From positions 986,211-1,050,210 of the forward strand of contig CP029803.1 of the NCBI GenBank assembly GCA_003226295.1: DNA of 64,000 nucleotides, given 5' to 3'. Every line of letters begins with the position of its first letter. Positions within the stretch are counted from its first letter, which is position 1. The notes under the pieces were generated by a model that was not told the origin of the DNA, searched no databases, and saw only the letters and a program-made list of their open reading frames with translations. Shown piece after piece: positions 26,934 through 37,774 of the stretch. The stretch is from Candidatus Moanabacter tarae. Its GTDB lineage: Bacteria > Verrucomicrobiota > Verrucomicrobiia > Opitutales > UBA2987. The translations under genes were made by a program, and so were the position numbers.

Positions 26934-27965
26934 ATGAACTCTAAAAAGACAAAAACATCAAACGGGAATACACCGAACTCTCCCAGTGAAAAAACTTTAA
27001 AAAAGAAAGAGTCCACAAAAACTAAATCAACCAAATCTATAGCCAAAAAAAAGAAGAGTTCACCAACCCGAAAATCCGCACTAAAATCGACAGTAAAGAG
27101 GAAAAGAAAAACTCCCTATAGCAGGAAAAAAAAGGATTCACCAGTTAGGAAAACATCCGATAAATATCCAATTCCCACTGAAACTAACAATCTGGAAAGT
27201 GAAGCTCAACCGAAAGATGGACCCCCTTCTGAATTTGAGGTAAACTCGAAAACTGGATCTCCCATTGTATTTTCTTTTGAAGATGTCCAGGAAGTAATTC
27301 GTTCACAATCCCACCAGCCGGAAAAGGAATCAAAGAAAAAACTTCCGCGTAAAACTCAAAAAAATCTCAAACCAAAAAAATCATCAAAACCAAAAGGCGA
27401 AAAAACAGCCGAGCCACCCAGAGAGCATCGGCAATTAGGAGCAGCATCATTGGCTGATATCTTGGGATATAATCCCATTACAAAAAACCAAAAGCCAATA
27501 CCCCAACCGACGAGCATCCCGAGAAAGCATCAATCATATTACCGGAAACTCATTAAACTTAGAGACCATTTAAAACAGGGACTGAGGGGCTATCAAGATC
27601 CATTAAAAGGATCAGGCAAGGATGATTCAAATGATGGATCGCCCTATAACCAGAATGTAAGCTACGGAGAAACTGATGATTTCGAGCGTGATTTCACCCT
27701 CAATCTGGTTTCCAACGAGCAAGATGTCCTTATAGAGATAGAGGCAGCTATTGACCGAATCTTCGACGGCTCCTACGGAATCTGTGAAGTAACAGGAAAG
27801 GCGATCAATCGGGAACGACTAGCTGCCATCCCCTTTACCCGTTTTTCAGTTGAAGGACAGATGGAATATGAGGCCTCGAACAAGAAAACTCTGAATCGTC
27901 AAACTATACTCCTCGACTCGAATACTGATTCGGGGGATAGGTCTACGTTCGAAGAAGAAGAATAG
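26934..27965 (+). CDS. DksA/TraR-like protein with a long Lys-rich N-terminus
   Basis: 343-residue protein in two parts. Residues 1-200 are low complexity, very rich in Lys, Ser and Thr with many Pro, and probably disordered; such tails often bind nucleic acid. Residues about 200-330 resemble the DksA/TraR fold: a predicted helical hairpin, then YGICEVTGKAINRERLAAIP, whose arrangement matches the C4 zinc finger, but only one of the usual four Cys is left (C283); the others are Thr, Phe and Gly. The normal zinc site is therefore absent. It probably still binds RNA polymerase or DNA, but this is inference. The order ileS / this gene / lspA is one I associate with Verrucomicrobiota. Confidence 0.8.
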   Translation: MNSKKTKTSNGNTPNSPSEKTLKKKESTKTKSTKSIAKKKKSSPTRKSALKSTVKRKRKTPYSRKKKDSPVRKTSDKYPIPTETNNLESEAQPKDGPPSEFEVNSKTGSPIVFSFEDVQEVIRSQSHQPEKESKKKLPRKTQKNLKPKKSSKPKGEKTAEPPREHRQLGAASLADILGYNPITKNQKPIPQPTSIPRKHQSYYRKLIKLRDHLKQGLRGYQDPLKGSGKDDSNDGSPYNQNVSYGETDDFERDFTLNLVSNEQDVLIEIEAAIDRIFDGSYGICEVTGKAINRERLAAIPFTRFSVEGQMEYEASNKKTLNRQTILLDSNTDSGDRSTFEEEE

Positions 27966-27997
27966 TAGTAAACCGCCCAATTATACCCGAACAGCTG

Positions 27998-28492
27998 GTG
28001 CTAGCAAAATACTTTAGATTTTATCTAATCTCCATCATCATTCTGATCTCTGATCAACTCACAAAATTTTGGATCAGTAATCAGTCAGGACTAAAATTCG
28101 GAAGCTATTGGCCGAACGGAGGTATTGAGATCATTCCTAAATTCTTCTATTTGGCTTATGCAGGAAACTCGGGGGCAGCATGGGGTATATTAAGCGGTTT
28201 TAATACGGGATTGATTTTATTCGCCATTGTCGCGCTAGTCATCATCTTCATATTACGAAATCAAATCGGTCTTAAAGACTCTGCAGTCCAATGGCCACTC
28301 GGTTTGCTATCCGGGGGAGTTGTGGGCAATCTATTTGATCGTATATTACATGGATACGTAATCGACTTTATTGATATTAGAATATTCGGTTTTCATTGGC
28401 CGGCTTTTAATTTAGCCGATAGCGGGATAACAATCGGAGTAATCTACTACTTATTGCTCTCACACGTGAGAAAACCTTTGGGATTACAATAA
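27998..28492 (+). CDS. lspA: Lipoprotein signal peptidase (signal peptidase II)
   Basis: 164-residue four-helix membrane aspartic protease that removes signal peptides from prolipoproteins. The start is GTG at 27998 since no ATG gives the first helix (ISIIILISDQLTKFWI). Conserved blocks are AGNSGAAWG, GNLFDRILHGYVIDFID with the first catalytic Asp region, and AFNLADSGI with the second catalytic Asp. It follows the DksA-like gene by 32 bases, so it is likely in the ileS operon, as in many bacteria where lspA follows ileS. Confidence 0.94.
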   Translation: MLAKYFRFYLISIIILISDQLTKFWISNQSGLKFGSYWPNGGIEIIPKFFYLAYAGNSGAAWGILSGFNTGLILFAIVALVIIFILRNQIGLKDSAVQWPLGLLSGGVVGNLFDRILHGYVIDFIDIRIFGFHWPAFNLADSGITIGVIYYLLLSHVRKPLGLQ

Positions 28493-28570
28493 AGAAAATC
28501 GGAGAGTTTACTCATTTGAAATTGGTTATATTTTCAAATGAAGTTCTAAGTCATGGTAAGAGATTCAAGT

Positions 28571-29190
28571 TAAGTCTAAAACACTAAACTTAGTAATAGG
28601 ATTTGTTTGTTTAATAGGTCCATTATCTCCTGCAATCGGTGATACCAATTTAGATAAAACTGATGCTACAGATTCGTGCTCTAAAAAATCAGATATAGGT
28701 TTGGAGAGTACCGAAGATTCTAAGAAAACTAGCGACTCCGCAGGGCCTTTTCTACATCTATCTGGAAATCTCTTAAAGCGTGCAGATGCGGAAGAAAAAA
28801 GGGCCGTAAAAAACAATCTAGGGAATTACACGAAGCGGCCTTGTTCTTTTGGGAACTAACAGCAAATGGCAAAGAATTTTGAAACCTTTTGCAAAAGATA
28901 AGAGGAAATCAGTAACTTGATTTCCTGAAAAAGGAGTTATTGGCTTCCTTTCAATATCCGACATCTCCGGATTAATTCCGTTAGATCAAAAACAGGACGC
29001 CATAAATTATACCATAGAATCTAAAACGTCGGACCCTTATGTCCTACTACTCGAACACAACCTGATAGGAAAGGGCATATTACAGAAAACTGGATAAAGG
29101 CCGATAAAATTACGGTTAATAGGGGCGGCGACTGCTATAGGAAAACCAATAGATTCTGTAAAATATGTTTTATCCATCCATCGAGACTAA
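28571..29190 (+). pseudogene. Probable decayed gene for a small secreted protein
   Basis: About 700 bases after lspA carry no intact gene, but the plus strand holds protein-like pieces in different frames. The first, frame 28572-28859, has no Met but begins KSKTLNLVIGFVCLIGPLS, a convincing signal peptide, and continues with a polar stretch. Just before its stop, another frame from 28832 gives EAALFFWELTANGKEF and stops. A third at about 28921-29097 begins EKGVIGFLSISDISGLIPLD, and a further piece around 29092 reads WIKADKITVN. Together this looks like one exported protein of about 200 residues broken by frameshifts, with a lost start codon (AAG where ATG is expected). It is a hypothesis; the pieces could be chance. 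Confidence 0.33.
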
Positions 29191-29193
29191 GTA

Positions 29194-30066
29194 TCATTCC
29201 ACGTTTTGAACTTGCTCTCTGACTCGCTCAACCTCGCTTTTGGCTTCGATAATCAGCTTGCTCACGTGAAGGTTGTTGGCCTTGCCTCCTATTGTGTTTA
29301 ACTCTCGATTGATCTCCTGAGTTAGGAACTCAAGCTTACGACCCACCTGCCCTTCAGATCCAATGTAATCTTGAAATTGTTGAATATGGCTCTCCAATCG
29401 AGTAATTTCCTCAGAAAAATCGCTTCGATCTGCGAAAAGAGCAATTTCTTTTAAGACTCGTTCATCGTCCAGATCTAGTTCTAATCCAGCTTTCTTGAGC
29501 CTCTCATTAAGAAGAATACGGTACTGAGGAACAATGTTCACCGATTTTTTTTGAATTTCCCCAATCAGTTGCATGAGGGACTGGGTCCGATCAGAAAGAT
29601 CCTTAGCAAGTGATTTTCCCTCACATTCACGCATTTCCATGAGCTCATTTAATGCTGTTTCAAGTGCAGATTGGGCTATCGGCATCACCCTATCCGGTTC
29701 CGGCAACGAACTCGCCTTTCGCTCCAACGCCGCTATCTCAACGAGATCTCTTACTGTTGGCTTGAAAGGAATCCCATGGTTTCGTGCAAATTCCGATAGC
29801 CGCTTGAGAGCTCCCTCCATGTAGACATCACTCCAGAACCTCTGTTCTTCCCCCTCCAGATGTCCCATTCGAACTGAAGCCTGGATTCGACCACGAAAAA
29901 CCCTTTTGCGGATGGGTTCTGATAAACTTCTTTCCAGCGATAACCATTCTTTCGGCATTGAAAAACTAATATCAAAATTACGCCGATTGAGAGAAACCAA
30001 TTCAACAATTAACCCCAGTCCTTGTTCACATGCCTCGCCACGGCCGTATCCAGTCATACTCTTCAC
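29194..30066 (-). CDS. YicC-family endoribonuclease-like protein
   Basis: 290-residue protein matching the YicC family, members of which are endoribonucleases reported to act in small-RNA turnover. The N-terminus [12 protein letters not shown] is diagnostic, and SLNRRNFDI and the acidic C-terminal block [13 protein letters not shown] plus [18 protein letters not shown] are conserved. Start overlaps the stop of trpB by 4 bases (ATGA), so it is translationally coupled to trpB. In many bacteria yicC sits next to gmk; that is not the case here. Confidence 0.92.
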   Translation of the reverse strand: MKSMTGYGRGEACEQGLGLIVELVSLNRRNFDISFSMPKEWLSLERSLSEPIRKRVFRGRIQASVRMGHLEGEEQRFWSDVYMEGALKRLSEFARNHGIPFKPTVRDLVEIAALERKASSLPEPDRVMPIAQSALETALNELMEMRECEGKSLAKDLSDRTQSLMQLIGEIQKKSVNIVPQYRILLNERLKKAGLELDLDDERVLKEIALFADRSDFSEEITRLESHIQQFQDYIGSEGQVGRKLEFLTQEINRELNTIGGKANNLHVSKLIIEAKSEVERVREQVQNVE

Positions 30067-31277
30067 AAAAGGGATTGGGCCTGCGAAACATCTTTATCTC
30101 CTCTTCCACTCAGGTTGAGAACGAGAATGTCATCGCGTTTCATTTGCGGAGCTCTCTTCATTGCGTATGCAACTGCATGCGTTGATTCAAGAGCCGGAAT
30201 AATTCCCTCTTTCTGGGATAAAACCTGAAACGCTTCTAGCACCTCTGAATCTGTTGCATAGCTGTAATAAATTCTGCCACGGTCGTGGTAGAAGGCGTGT
30301 TCTGGCCCAATAGCTGCATAGTCCAGCCCAGCTGACACAGAATGAGTCAAGTTAATTTGCCCGTCAGGGTTCTGGAGGATATAGGTTTTACATCCATGAA
30401 GAACACCGACTTTTCCTCCTTCAAAACGTGCGGCATGCCTACCCAGAGCAAGTCCTTCTCCGCCTGCCTCGATACCAACTAATCTTACATCATCGTCTTC
30501 GAGGAAATCCCAGAAGAACCCTATCGCATTACTTCCACCTCCAATGCAAGCAACTAGCTCCGTTGGTAAACGACCTTCTTTTTTCAGGATTTGCCGCCGT
30601 GTTTCCTGGCCTATCCGACGATGAAAATCACGTACCATTTTGGGATACGGGTGAGCTCCTAGTGCAGATCCGAGAATGTAGTGAGTATTTCGAACATTTG
30701 TCACCCAGTCACGCATTGCCTCATTAATTGCCTCCTTAAGAGTCTTCTCTCCAGCATCAACAGCTCTAACTTCAGCCCCACAAAGCTCCATTCTAAAAAC
30801 ATTCAAGGCTTGCCTCTCCATATCCTTTGCTCCCATAAAGACAACACAGTCCAGGCCAAATTTTGCACATACAGCGGCTGTTGCTACCCCATGTTGCCCT
30901 GCACCAGTTTCAGCGATAATCCTCTCTTTTCCCATTCTCAGGGCAAGCAGTGCCTGGCCTAGGCAATTGTTTATCTTATGCGCTCCAGTATGAAGAAGAT
31001 CCTCTCTCTTGAAATAGATTTTTGCTCCACCAAGAAATTTGCTTAGTTGTTTTGCTAGATAGAGTTCTGTTGGTCGCCCGGCGAATTCCTTTAGGTGATA
31101 CTCTAATTCATCTATGAAGGAAGGGTCATTCTTTGCCTCTTCATAGGCTGCGTCCAATTCGAGAAGGGCCGTAACCAATGTTTCTGGTACATACATACCA
31201 CCATAGGGCCCAAAATGACCTGTACTATCCGGCAAACTAAACCTATCGATTCTTTTCGGGTTGGTCTTTTTAGTCAT
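30063..31277 (-). CDS. trpB: Tryptophan synthase, beta chain
   Basis: 404-residue PLP enzyme that condenses indole and serine. The PLP lysine is in [14 protein letters not shown], the [11 protein letters not shown] loop and the phosphate-binding GGGSNAIG are present, and the length is typical of the TrpB1 type. No trpA is in the window; the next gene downstream is yicC with a 4-base overlap, so the alpha subunit must be encoded elsewhere. It starts 250 bases from the acnA end on the same strand, so its promoter is probably in that gap. Confidence 0.96.
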   Translation of the reverse strand: MTKKTNPKRIDRFSLPDSTGHFGPYGGMYVPETLVTALLELDAAYEEAKNDPSFIDELEYHLKEFAGRPTELYLAKQLSKFLGGAKIYFKREDLLHTGAHKINNCLGQALLALRMGKERIIAETGAGQHGVATAAVCAKFGLDCVVFMGAKDMERQALNVFRMELCGAEVRAVDAGEKTLKEAINEAMRDWVTNVRNTHYILGSALGAHPYPKMVRDFHRRIGQETRRQILKKEGRLPTELVACIGGGSNAIGFFWDFLEDDDVRLVGIEAGGEGLALGRHAARFEGGKVGVLHGCKTYILQNPDGQINLTHSVSAGLDYAAIGPEHAFYHDRGRIYYSYATDSEVLEAFQVLSQKEGIIPALESTHAVAYAMKRAPQMKRDDILVLNLSGRGDKDVSQAQSLL

Positions 31278-31528
31278 ACTTTAGAGCGTAAAATCTCCTT
31301 CAACGGTTGCGAAGTAGAAGCAGCAACCGCGATTGATACAATAGGATTTTTATCAATCCCTTAAATAGATAGAAACTGGATAGCAAAAGTAATTCTGGAA
31401 AAACATATGTATCCCTTGGAGGTTTCCAGTTCCAGAAAACTCAACTCTCTTAATTAATGATCAGGATCAGACCAGAGGAGGACAGACGCTAGGAATAATC
31501 TCATACACGTAAATATCGTCTATCGGTT

Positions 31529-34276
31529 TTATATAATTGCTCTAAGAACGTATGGAAGAATCCCCCCATTACGGTAGTATTCAACTTCAATTGAAGTATC
31601 GATTCTAGCAATAACCCTAACCTTTTGGAGATCTCCTTCACATCTTTTAACTACCAATGTTAGTTCGTCCTTGGGGCGTAGGTCATCCTCTAATCCTACA
31701 ATTGAAAATTCTTCCGAACCATCAAGTTCGAGCGAACAGCTAGAAACGTTCCCAATGAATTCAAGTGGCAAAATCCCCATCCCGATCAAGTTGCTACGGT
31801 GAATCCGTTCATAACTACGAGCAACAACGGCCTTGACCCCTAATAGCATGGGTCCTTTTGCTGCCCAGTCCCGCGAACTTCCCATACCATAGTCGCACCC
31901 AGCAAATACGATGAGAGGAGTTCCTCTCTCTTTGTATATCTTGGCAGCATCGAAAATAGGAATGATCTCTCCTTCGGGCATCAGACGAGTCCATCCACCC
32001 TCTTTCCCACCTGCTAATAGGTTTTTAAAACGAACATTTCCAAAAGTTCCCCGTGCCATTATTCGGTCATTCCCTCTACGAGATCCAAAGGAATTAAATT
32101 CATTCTCTTCGACACCATTATCCATCAGAAATTTTCCCGAAGGAGAGTTTCTTTGGATAGCTCCAGCAGGTGAAATATGATCCGTCGTAACAGAATCCCC
32201 TACTATTGCCAGAGCCCGCATGCAATTAAGTTCTTTTATCGGACTAAGTTCTTTCTTAAGCGCCTCAAAATATGGTGGTTTTTGAATATACGTACTTTCC
32301 ATATCCCAATTGTAGAGCGTCCCGTGAGAGGCATGTATACTTTCCCATTCCGAACCTGCATTCAGCATATTTGAATACTTCAAACGGTACATATCAGCAC
32401 GAATGCCGCTACTTATCTTTTCTTCAACTTCCTCTCCAGAAGGCCAAATTTCGCGTAAATAAACTGGATTTCCCTCCTTATCAACCCCAAGGGGTTCGGT
32501 TGTTAAATCAATATCCACTCGCCCAGCCAGGGCATAAGCAACAACAAGAGGCGGCGACATCAAAAAATTCGCCTTTATTGCAGAATGAACACGTGCTTCA
32601 AAATTACGATTCCCTGAAAGAACACTGGCTGCAACAATCTCACCCTCTTTTAGAACCGACTGAATTTCCGGCCGGAGAGGTCCGCTATTTCCTATGCAGG
32701 TTGTGCACCCATAGCCGACAAGGTTGAACCCAAGGTTGTCCAGGTAATCCTTCAAGCCAGTCTCAGAAAGATATTCCATCACTACCCTCGAACCTGGAGC
32801 TAAGCTTGTCTTTACAAAGGATTGGACTTTCAGACCTCTCTCGACAGCCTTTTTGGCCAGTAAACCGGCAGCAATCATAACACTTGGATTACTGGTGTTG
32901 GTGCAGCTAGTAATCGCCGCTATCAGTACCGAACCATGGCCAATATTTACCCCACTTACAGTTCTGTTTCCGTCATCAGTGTCCTCAACTCCACCTTTCA
33001 CAAACACCGGAAACCGGCCCTCTAATCTCTCTGAGGAAACACCGAAACCTCCTTGTTCAACTTCGTTACCTAAGAGATCTCGGAACACCTGCTTTAATTT
33101 TGGAACCTCGATCCGGTCTTGAGGTCGTTTAGGACCAGCTACTGAAGGTCTGATTGTATTTAAGTCTAAGTCCAATACCCTCGTGTAATCGATATCGCCA
33201 ATCCGTGGTGAACCAAAAAGTCCCTGAGCAGTGAAATAGTCTCGAACCATTTCTATCTTGCCCTCGGAGCGCCCACTCATCCTCAAGTAGTCCAGTGTTT
33301 TTTCGTCCACCGGAAAGTATCCTATCGTTCCACCGTTCTCAGGCGTCATGTTAGCAACCGTAGCTCTGTCTGCTACGGGTAGGTTAGCCGTACCATCTCC
33401 AAAGAATTCAACAAACTTCCCTACCACATTTTCACTACGTAAAAGCTCTGTAACACGAAGAGTCAGATCGGTAGCAGTCACACCTTCCCGCAAAGTTCCA
33501 AAAAGATTAACACCAACAACTTCTGGCGTCAAAAAATAAACCGGCTGCCCCAGCATACCTGCCTCGGCCTCGATCCCTCCAGCACCCCATCCAACAACAC
33601 CGAGACCATTGATCATTGTTGTGTGACTATCTGTTCCTACTACCGTATCCGGGTAAAAGACCGTTTCGTTAGCAATTTTTTTTGCAAACACAACTTCTGC
33701 TAGATACTCCAGATTAATCTGGTGCACTATCCCCATGGATGGTGGAATTACACGGAATGTTTCAAACGCCTGTTGGCCCCACTTCAGGAATTGATATCGC
33801 TCTCGATTCCTCTGGAATTCGAGCGCAAGATTTGCAACAAATGCATCTGCTGTTCCAAACCGATCGACTTGGATCGAATGGTCAACAACCAGATCAACAG
33901 GAACCAACGGCTCAATCTCGGTAGGATCCCCCCCCAGATCCCGAACTGCGTCTCGCATCGCCGCTAAATCCACCAAAAGCGGAACACCGGTGAAATCCTG
34001 GAGTACGATTCGGGATACGATAAAGGGTATTTCTCGATCTGTGGGCTTCCTGGCCTCCCAATTGGCGAGTGCGCTAATATCCTCCTCTACAATCCGATCT
34101 TCGTCGTGGTGTCTCAGCAATGATTCAAGAATGATTCGAATACAAATAGGCAATCGTGAGATTTTACCTACTCCCGCTTCTTCTAAAGCAGGCAGAGAAT
34201 ATACTAAACCCGTGGAATCACCAATCTTAAGTTTTTGGCAAATTCCAAATCGGTCTCGGTTGCGAAACCCTCCCAT
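31529..34276 (-). CDS. acnA: Aconitate hydratase
   Basis: 915-residue iron-sulfur enzyme of the TCA cycle, isomerising citrate and isocitrate. The cluster cysteines are in ITSCTNTS and in [12 protein letters not shown]. The swivel domain at the C-terminus contains [18 protein letters not shown] with the catalytic Ser/Arg region. The early [20 protein letters not shown] segment is diagnostic of the AcnA/IRP1 type. It lies 28 bases after the peroxiredoxin on the same strand, so the two may be one transcript. Confidence 0.96.
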   Translation of the reverse strand: MGGFRNRDRFGICQKLKIGDSTGLVYSLPALEEAGVGKISRLPICIRIILESLLRHHDEDRIVEEDISALANWEARKPTDREIPFIVSRIVLQDFTGVPLLVDLAAMRDAVRDLGGDPTEIEPLVPVDLVVDHSIQVDRFGTADAFVANLALEFQRNRERYQFLKWGQQAFETFRVIPPSMGIVHQINLEYLAEVVFAKKIANETVFYPDTVVGTDSHTTMINGLGVVGWGAGGIEAEAGMLGQPVYFLTPEVVGVNLFGTLREGVTATDLTLRVTELLRSENVVGKFVEFFGDGTANLPVADRATVANMTPENGGTIGYFPVDEKTLDYLRMSGRSEGKIEMVRDYFTAQGLFGSPRIGDIDYTRVLDLDLNTIRPSVAGPKRPQDRIEVPKLKQVFRDLLGNEVEQGGFGVSSERLEGRFPVFVKGGVEDTDDGNRTVSGVNIGHGSVLIAAITSCTNTSNPSVMIAAGLLAKKAVERGLKVQSFVKTSLAPGSRVVMEYLSETGLKDYLDNLGFNLVGYGCTTCIGNSGPLRPEIQSVLKEGEIVAASVLSGNRNFEARVHSAIKANFLMSPPLVVAYALAGRVDIDLTTEPLGVDKEGNPVYLREIWPSGEEVEEKISSGIRADMYRLKYSNMLNAGSEWESIHASHGTLYNWDMESTYIQKPPYFEALKKELSPIKELNCMRALAIVGDSVTTDHISPAGAIQRNSPSGKFLMDNGVEENEFNSFGSRRGNDRIMARGTFGNVRFKNLLAGGKEGGWTRLMPEGEIIPIFDAAKIYKERGTPLIVFAGCDYGMGSSRDWAAKGPMLLGVKAVVARSYERIHRSNLIGMGILPLEFIGNVSSCSLELDGSEEFSIVGLEDDLRPKDELTLVVKRCEGDLQKVRVIARIDTSIEVEYYRNGGILPYVLRAII

Positions 34277-34304
34277 AAATATTAACCTCTCTTATCGTTC
34301 TATA

Positions 34305-34781
34305 TTATGACTCGGATAAGGCAGTCTTGACCTCATCAAAAGGCGGCAAATTATGGGGATCATCCGTCACCCAGCTATAATTAATTATACCATCTTTACC
34401 AATTACAAAGGCCGAACGCTTAGAAACTCCCTTAAACCCGATTAAATCCTCATATAGAACATCGTAGGCCAAAGAGACCTCCTTATTAAAATCGCTCAAA
34501 ATAGGAATCGTGATGCCATTCGCTTGAGCCCAACCTTCTTGTGAAAAAGGACTATCGACACTAATTGCGTACACGGCAGCATCGAGAGCTTCGTATTCAG
34601 ATATACCACTACTAACACTGCACATCTCGTTAGTGCAGACCTCCGTGAAAGCTAGCGGAAAGAATAGAAGAACCGTTTGTCTTTTTCCGATATTATCGAA
34701 TAGACTGATTTCCTCAAGCCCTTCAGCTGTTTTTCTATTGAGATTGAATTCAGGTGCTTTTTGTCCAGGTTCTAATGCCAT
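34305..34781 (-). CDS. Peroxiredoxin, AhpE/Bcp type
   Basis: 158-residue thiol peroxidase. The peroxidatic Cys is in FPLAFTEVCTNEMC, matching the PxxxTxxC active site. A second Cys lies four residues further on, a spacing that could be the resolving Cys of the Bcp-type. The rest of the thioredoxin fold (YAISVDSPFSQEGWA, SAFVIGKDG) is as expected. It reduces hydrogen peroxide or organic hydroperoxides. Position just upstream of acnA, which has an oxidant-sensitive cluster, suggests co-expression, though this is only by spacing (28 bases). Confidence 0.92.
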   Translation of the reverse strand: MALEPGQKAPEFNLNRKTAEGLEEISLFDNIGKRQTVLLFFPLAFTEVCTNEMCSVSSGISEYEALDAAVYAISVDSPFSQEGWAQANGITIPILSDFNKEVSLAYDVLYEDLIGFKGVSKRSAFVIGKDGIINYSWVTDDPHNLPPFDEVKTALSES

Positions 34782-34857
34782 AATTTTCTTCTCCTTCTAA
34801 GGTTCTGTCCTCAACATATTGACTCGTAAATTACTCCGCAATAAAAATTGTAATCTC

Positions 34858-36036
34858 ATGAATCAATTGGAGAAGATCACTCGTAACCTTGAGCATTTGA
34901 TTTCTGAAAAGGAACTGGAAGAGCGGCTTCGAGAGGATCGGCCACTGCGGATCAAACTAGGAATCGACCCAACCCGACCCGATCTAACACTGGGACATAT
35001 GGTTGTATTTAATAAGCTTCGAGATTTTCAGGAACTCGGCCATCAAGCTGTTCTTATCATTGGCGACTTTACAACTCTCGTAGGTGATCCCTCAGGGCGA
35101 TCAAGCGAACGTCCTATCGTTACAAAGGAAGAAATTGAGGAAAATTCTAAAACCTACCTAAAGCAAGCTTTCAAAATACTAGATGAAGACAAAACCATCG
35201 TTCGGCGAAACAGCGAATGGTTTACCGAAATGAATTTTGAATCTGCTCTCGATCTGGCTCGGAAAATGACCGTGGCTCGAATGCTCGAACGCGATGACTT
35301 CTCAAAACGTTATAAAAATAGAAATCCAATCTCTATTATCGAGTTTCTCTACCCTCTACTTCAGGGATACGATTCAATTATGGTCAACTCTGACATTGAA
35401 ATTGGAGGAACCGATCAACTATTTAATCTTCTAGTCGGACGGACCTTACAGAAGGAAGCCGGCATGCTTCCTCAAATCGTTTTGACCACTCCTCTACTTG
35501 TTGGTCTGGACGGTGTTATGAAAATGTCTAAAAGCCTTGATAATTTTGTCGCTTTCAACGAGGCCCCCAAGAACATCTTTGGAAAGATCATGTCTTTGAA
35601 TGACAATATGATGTGGGATTATTTCCAACTTCTCCTAAATACTCCAAAAGAGAAAATCAATAGGATGAAGTTGGGGCATCCTATGAAAGCTAAGAAAGAT
35701 CTTGCTCTAGGAATTACAACAATTCTTACAGATAGCTCGTCAGCGGCTAATGAATTAAAAAGTTTTGAAACCGTTTTCAGTAAACGCGAGGTTCCAGAAG
35801 AAATGGCTACCTACTCCTGGAACCAACTTTCTGGCGATGATTCTGCCCGCTTGGTAGACCTGATCGCTGCCACAAAACTCTTCCCAAGTAGGAAGGAAGC
35901 TAAGAGGTTGTTCGAGCATGGCGCCGTGCGTTTGGACTCAAAAAAAATTGTCACCCCAACCCACTCCATCAATAAACCAGAGAAAGAAATCATCATTCAG
36001 GCAGGGAAACGGGTCTTCTTCAAAATAATAGGCTAG
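34858..36036 (+). CDS. tyrS: Tyrosyl-tRNA synthetase
   Basis: Class Ic synthetase of about 392 residues. LGIDPTRPDLTLGHM carries the HIGH-equivalent region and VMKMSKSLDN is the KMSKS loop. The C-terminal S4-like RNA-binding domain begins near FPSRKEAKRLFEHGAVRLD. The frame is open to a TTG at 34819, but the ATG at 34858 gives the standard MNQLEKI start; neither has a good ribosome site. It is divergent from the peroxiredoxin-acnA pair. The length fits the longer (TyrZ-like) bacterial type. Confidence 0.94.
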   Translation: MNQLEKITRNLEHLISEKELEERLREDRPLRIKLGIDPTRPDLTLGHMVVFNKLRDFQELGHQAVLIIGDFTTLVGDPSGRSSERPIVTKEEIEENSKTYLKQAFKILDEDKTIVRRNSEWFTEMNFESALDLARKMTVARMLERDDFSKRYKNRNPISIIEFLYPLLQGYDSIMVNSDIEIGGTDQLFNLLVGRTLQKEAGMLPQIVLTTPLLVGLDGVMKMSKSLDNFVAFNEAPKNIFGKIMSLNDNMMWDYFQLLLNTPKEKINRMKLGHPMKAKKDLALGITTILTDSSSAANELKSFETVFSKREVPEEMATYSWNQLSGDDSARLVDLIAATKLFPSRKEAKRLFEHGAVRLDSKKIVTPTHSINKPEKEIIIQAGKRVFFKIIG

Positions 36037-36309
36037 GTGGTTTTCGGGTAGATTCTGCTAACAACCAAAATACTGATAACATGGGGTCTGATAGATTAAA
36101 GGTGATCAAATGAATAGTAACGCCTATCACAATCTATGTAGAAGGGGTTTCCAATCAAAGAAAATCAAACCTCGACTCGTATAGGTTAAAGAAGGGTATA
36201 TTACTAGAACCTTTGAGGAATCAGGTGAATTATTCCCTTACTATACTTAAGCGATTTGTAGGATTACTATTGTCATAATTTTAAGTATTTATGACTCCCA
36301 TTAGGAGGA

Positions 36310-37593
36310 TTGCGTCGATCGATTGGGGTAATAATCGGATTCCGTATGTTCAGAAATTCTCCCAGAAGCCTCCAACAAAGAACGAATGTAGATAGAATGG
36401 GACAACCGGCTTTTACAGGTAGCGAAAGAAATATCATGGGGCTTACTGGAGTCGGCCATCTCGGCTGCCACCTTGCCATGCTAACGTTTCCTACCGTAGC
36501 AATTTCAATAGCCAGCGAAGAACAACTACCCTTAGAAAGTGTTCTTGGCTGGAGTTTTCTAGGTTACCTTTTATTCGGATTAGGAGCTCTGCCTGTTGGT
36601 TACTTGACTGACAAACTGTCGGCCAAGTGGATTGTTAGGGTTGGTGTTCTTGGAATTGGCCCTGCAATGATGCTTGTTTCCCTCTTCCCTCCTGGACCCT
36701 TGCTAGCCCTTCCTCTGGCCATTGTTGGTTTATTTGCCAGCCTTTATCATCCAGCTGGACTTGGTCTTATTACTCGCACCACTAGCCTGCGGGGCACAGC
36801 TTTGGGGATAAACGGTCTACTAGGTAACATTGGTATTGCCGGGGCCCCGTTAGTGGCTTCTCTTGCGACACTCCAATGGGGATGGAAGGGTGCCTATTTG
36901 GCAATTGGATCATTCCTTCTCGGACTTGGCATTCTCGTTTCAACCCTGCCAATTAAAGAAACGTATTCTAATCAGCCAACAAAAGTTAATGAGCAAAATT
37001 ATCCACCAAACAGGTTGAAACTCTTTCTTATACTCCTCATCGCAATGATGATGGGAGGACTAACTTATCGAGCAGCTACCGTTGCCCACCCAGCCTATTT
37101 CGCTGAAAAAATCAGCTTTCTAGGTTACGGAACGGCTACATCGTTAGTATTCGCTTTTGGTTCGTTAGGTCAAATTATTGGGGGTCGAGTTGCAGATCGA
37201 TACGACCTCCGATTACTCTACTTGCTTTTTCACGGCTTCACCGTGCCGTTGGTACTTTGTATGGCTGCCATCTCCGGCGCAGCTCTTCTTTCTGTTTCTG
37301 GAGTTTTTTTATTTTTTAGTTTTGGAATGCAGCCGATTGAGAATAGTTTAGTTGCTAGGCTAACCCCTGACCGTTGGCGAAGTACCGCTTACGGCATAAA
37401 GTTTACCGTCGTTTTTGCTTTAGGCTCTCTTGCTGTTGGTGCGGTCAAAGTCATTATTGAAAATTTCTCTGTCGGAACTGTCTTCCTTGCTATGGGCGCG
37501 ACAACCTTCCTAACCTTTGTCTTTGCCTCGGCACTCTATTTCTACCCGTCTATAAATAGCTTTTTGAATCGTCCGGAGGCTGGCAGCCGTTAG
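36310..37593 (+). CDS. Major facilitator superfamily transporter
   Basis: 427-residue (or shorter) membrane transporter with about 12 hydrophobic segments and the MFS loop GYLTDKLSAKW between helices 2 and 3. The early HLGCHLAMLTFPTVAI segment resembles fosmidomycin-resistance (Fsr)-type members. The substrate is not assigned. The start is uncertain: a TTG at 36310 has AGGAGG only one base before it; an ATG at 36346 or 36397 is also in frame, and the first helix begins only near residue 42, so a shorter protein is likely. No neighbour suggests a role. Confidence 0.8.
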   Translation: MRRSIGVIIGFRMFRNSPRSLQQRTNVDRMGQPAFTGSERNIMGLTGVGHLGCHLAMLTFPTVAISIASEEQLPLESVLGWSFLGYLLFGLGALPVGYLTDKLSAKWIVRVGVLGIGPAMMLVSLFPPGPLLALPLAIVGLFASLYHPAGLGLITRTTSLRGTALGINGLLGNIGIAGAPLVASLATLQWGWKGAYLAIGSFLLGLGILVSTLPIKETYSNQPTKVNEQNYPPNRLKLFLILLIAMMMGGLTYRAATVAHPAYFAEKISFLGYGTATSLVFAFGSLGQIIGGRVADRYDLRLLYLLFHGFTVPLVLCMAAISGAALLSVSGVFLFFSFGMQPIENSLVARLTPDRWRSTAYGIKFTVVFALGSLAVGAVKVIIENFSVGTVFLAMGATTFLTFVFASALYFYPSINSFLNRPEAGSR

Positions 37594-37774
37594 AATACAA
37601 ATCAAAAGACTTCCTCTTCATTATGGGCTATGATTTAGCCCGATTAATTAACGTAGACAGAACCACTATATCAGGAACCTTTAGTGCCCCAAAAAAATAG
37701 CTTATCCGTTTCATCTTCCGAATAGACACTACTAGTCCAACCGAGGATTTGAATACCTGGTACTGAAATTTCGA

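Noticed and set aside
28565-28816. 83-residue minus-strand frame after lspA
   Set aside because: Overlaps the more protein-like plus-strand fragments and shows no signal or family pattern.
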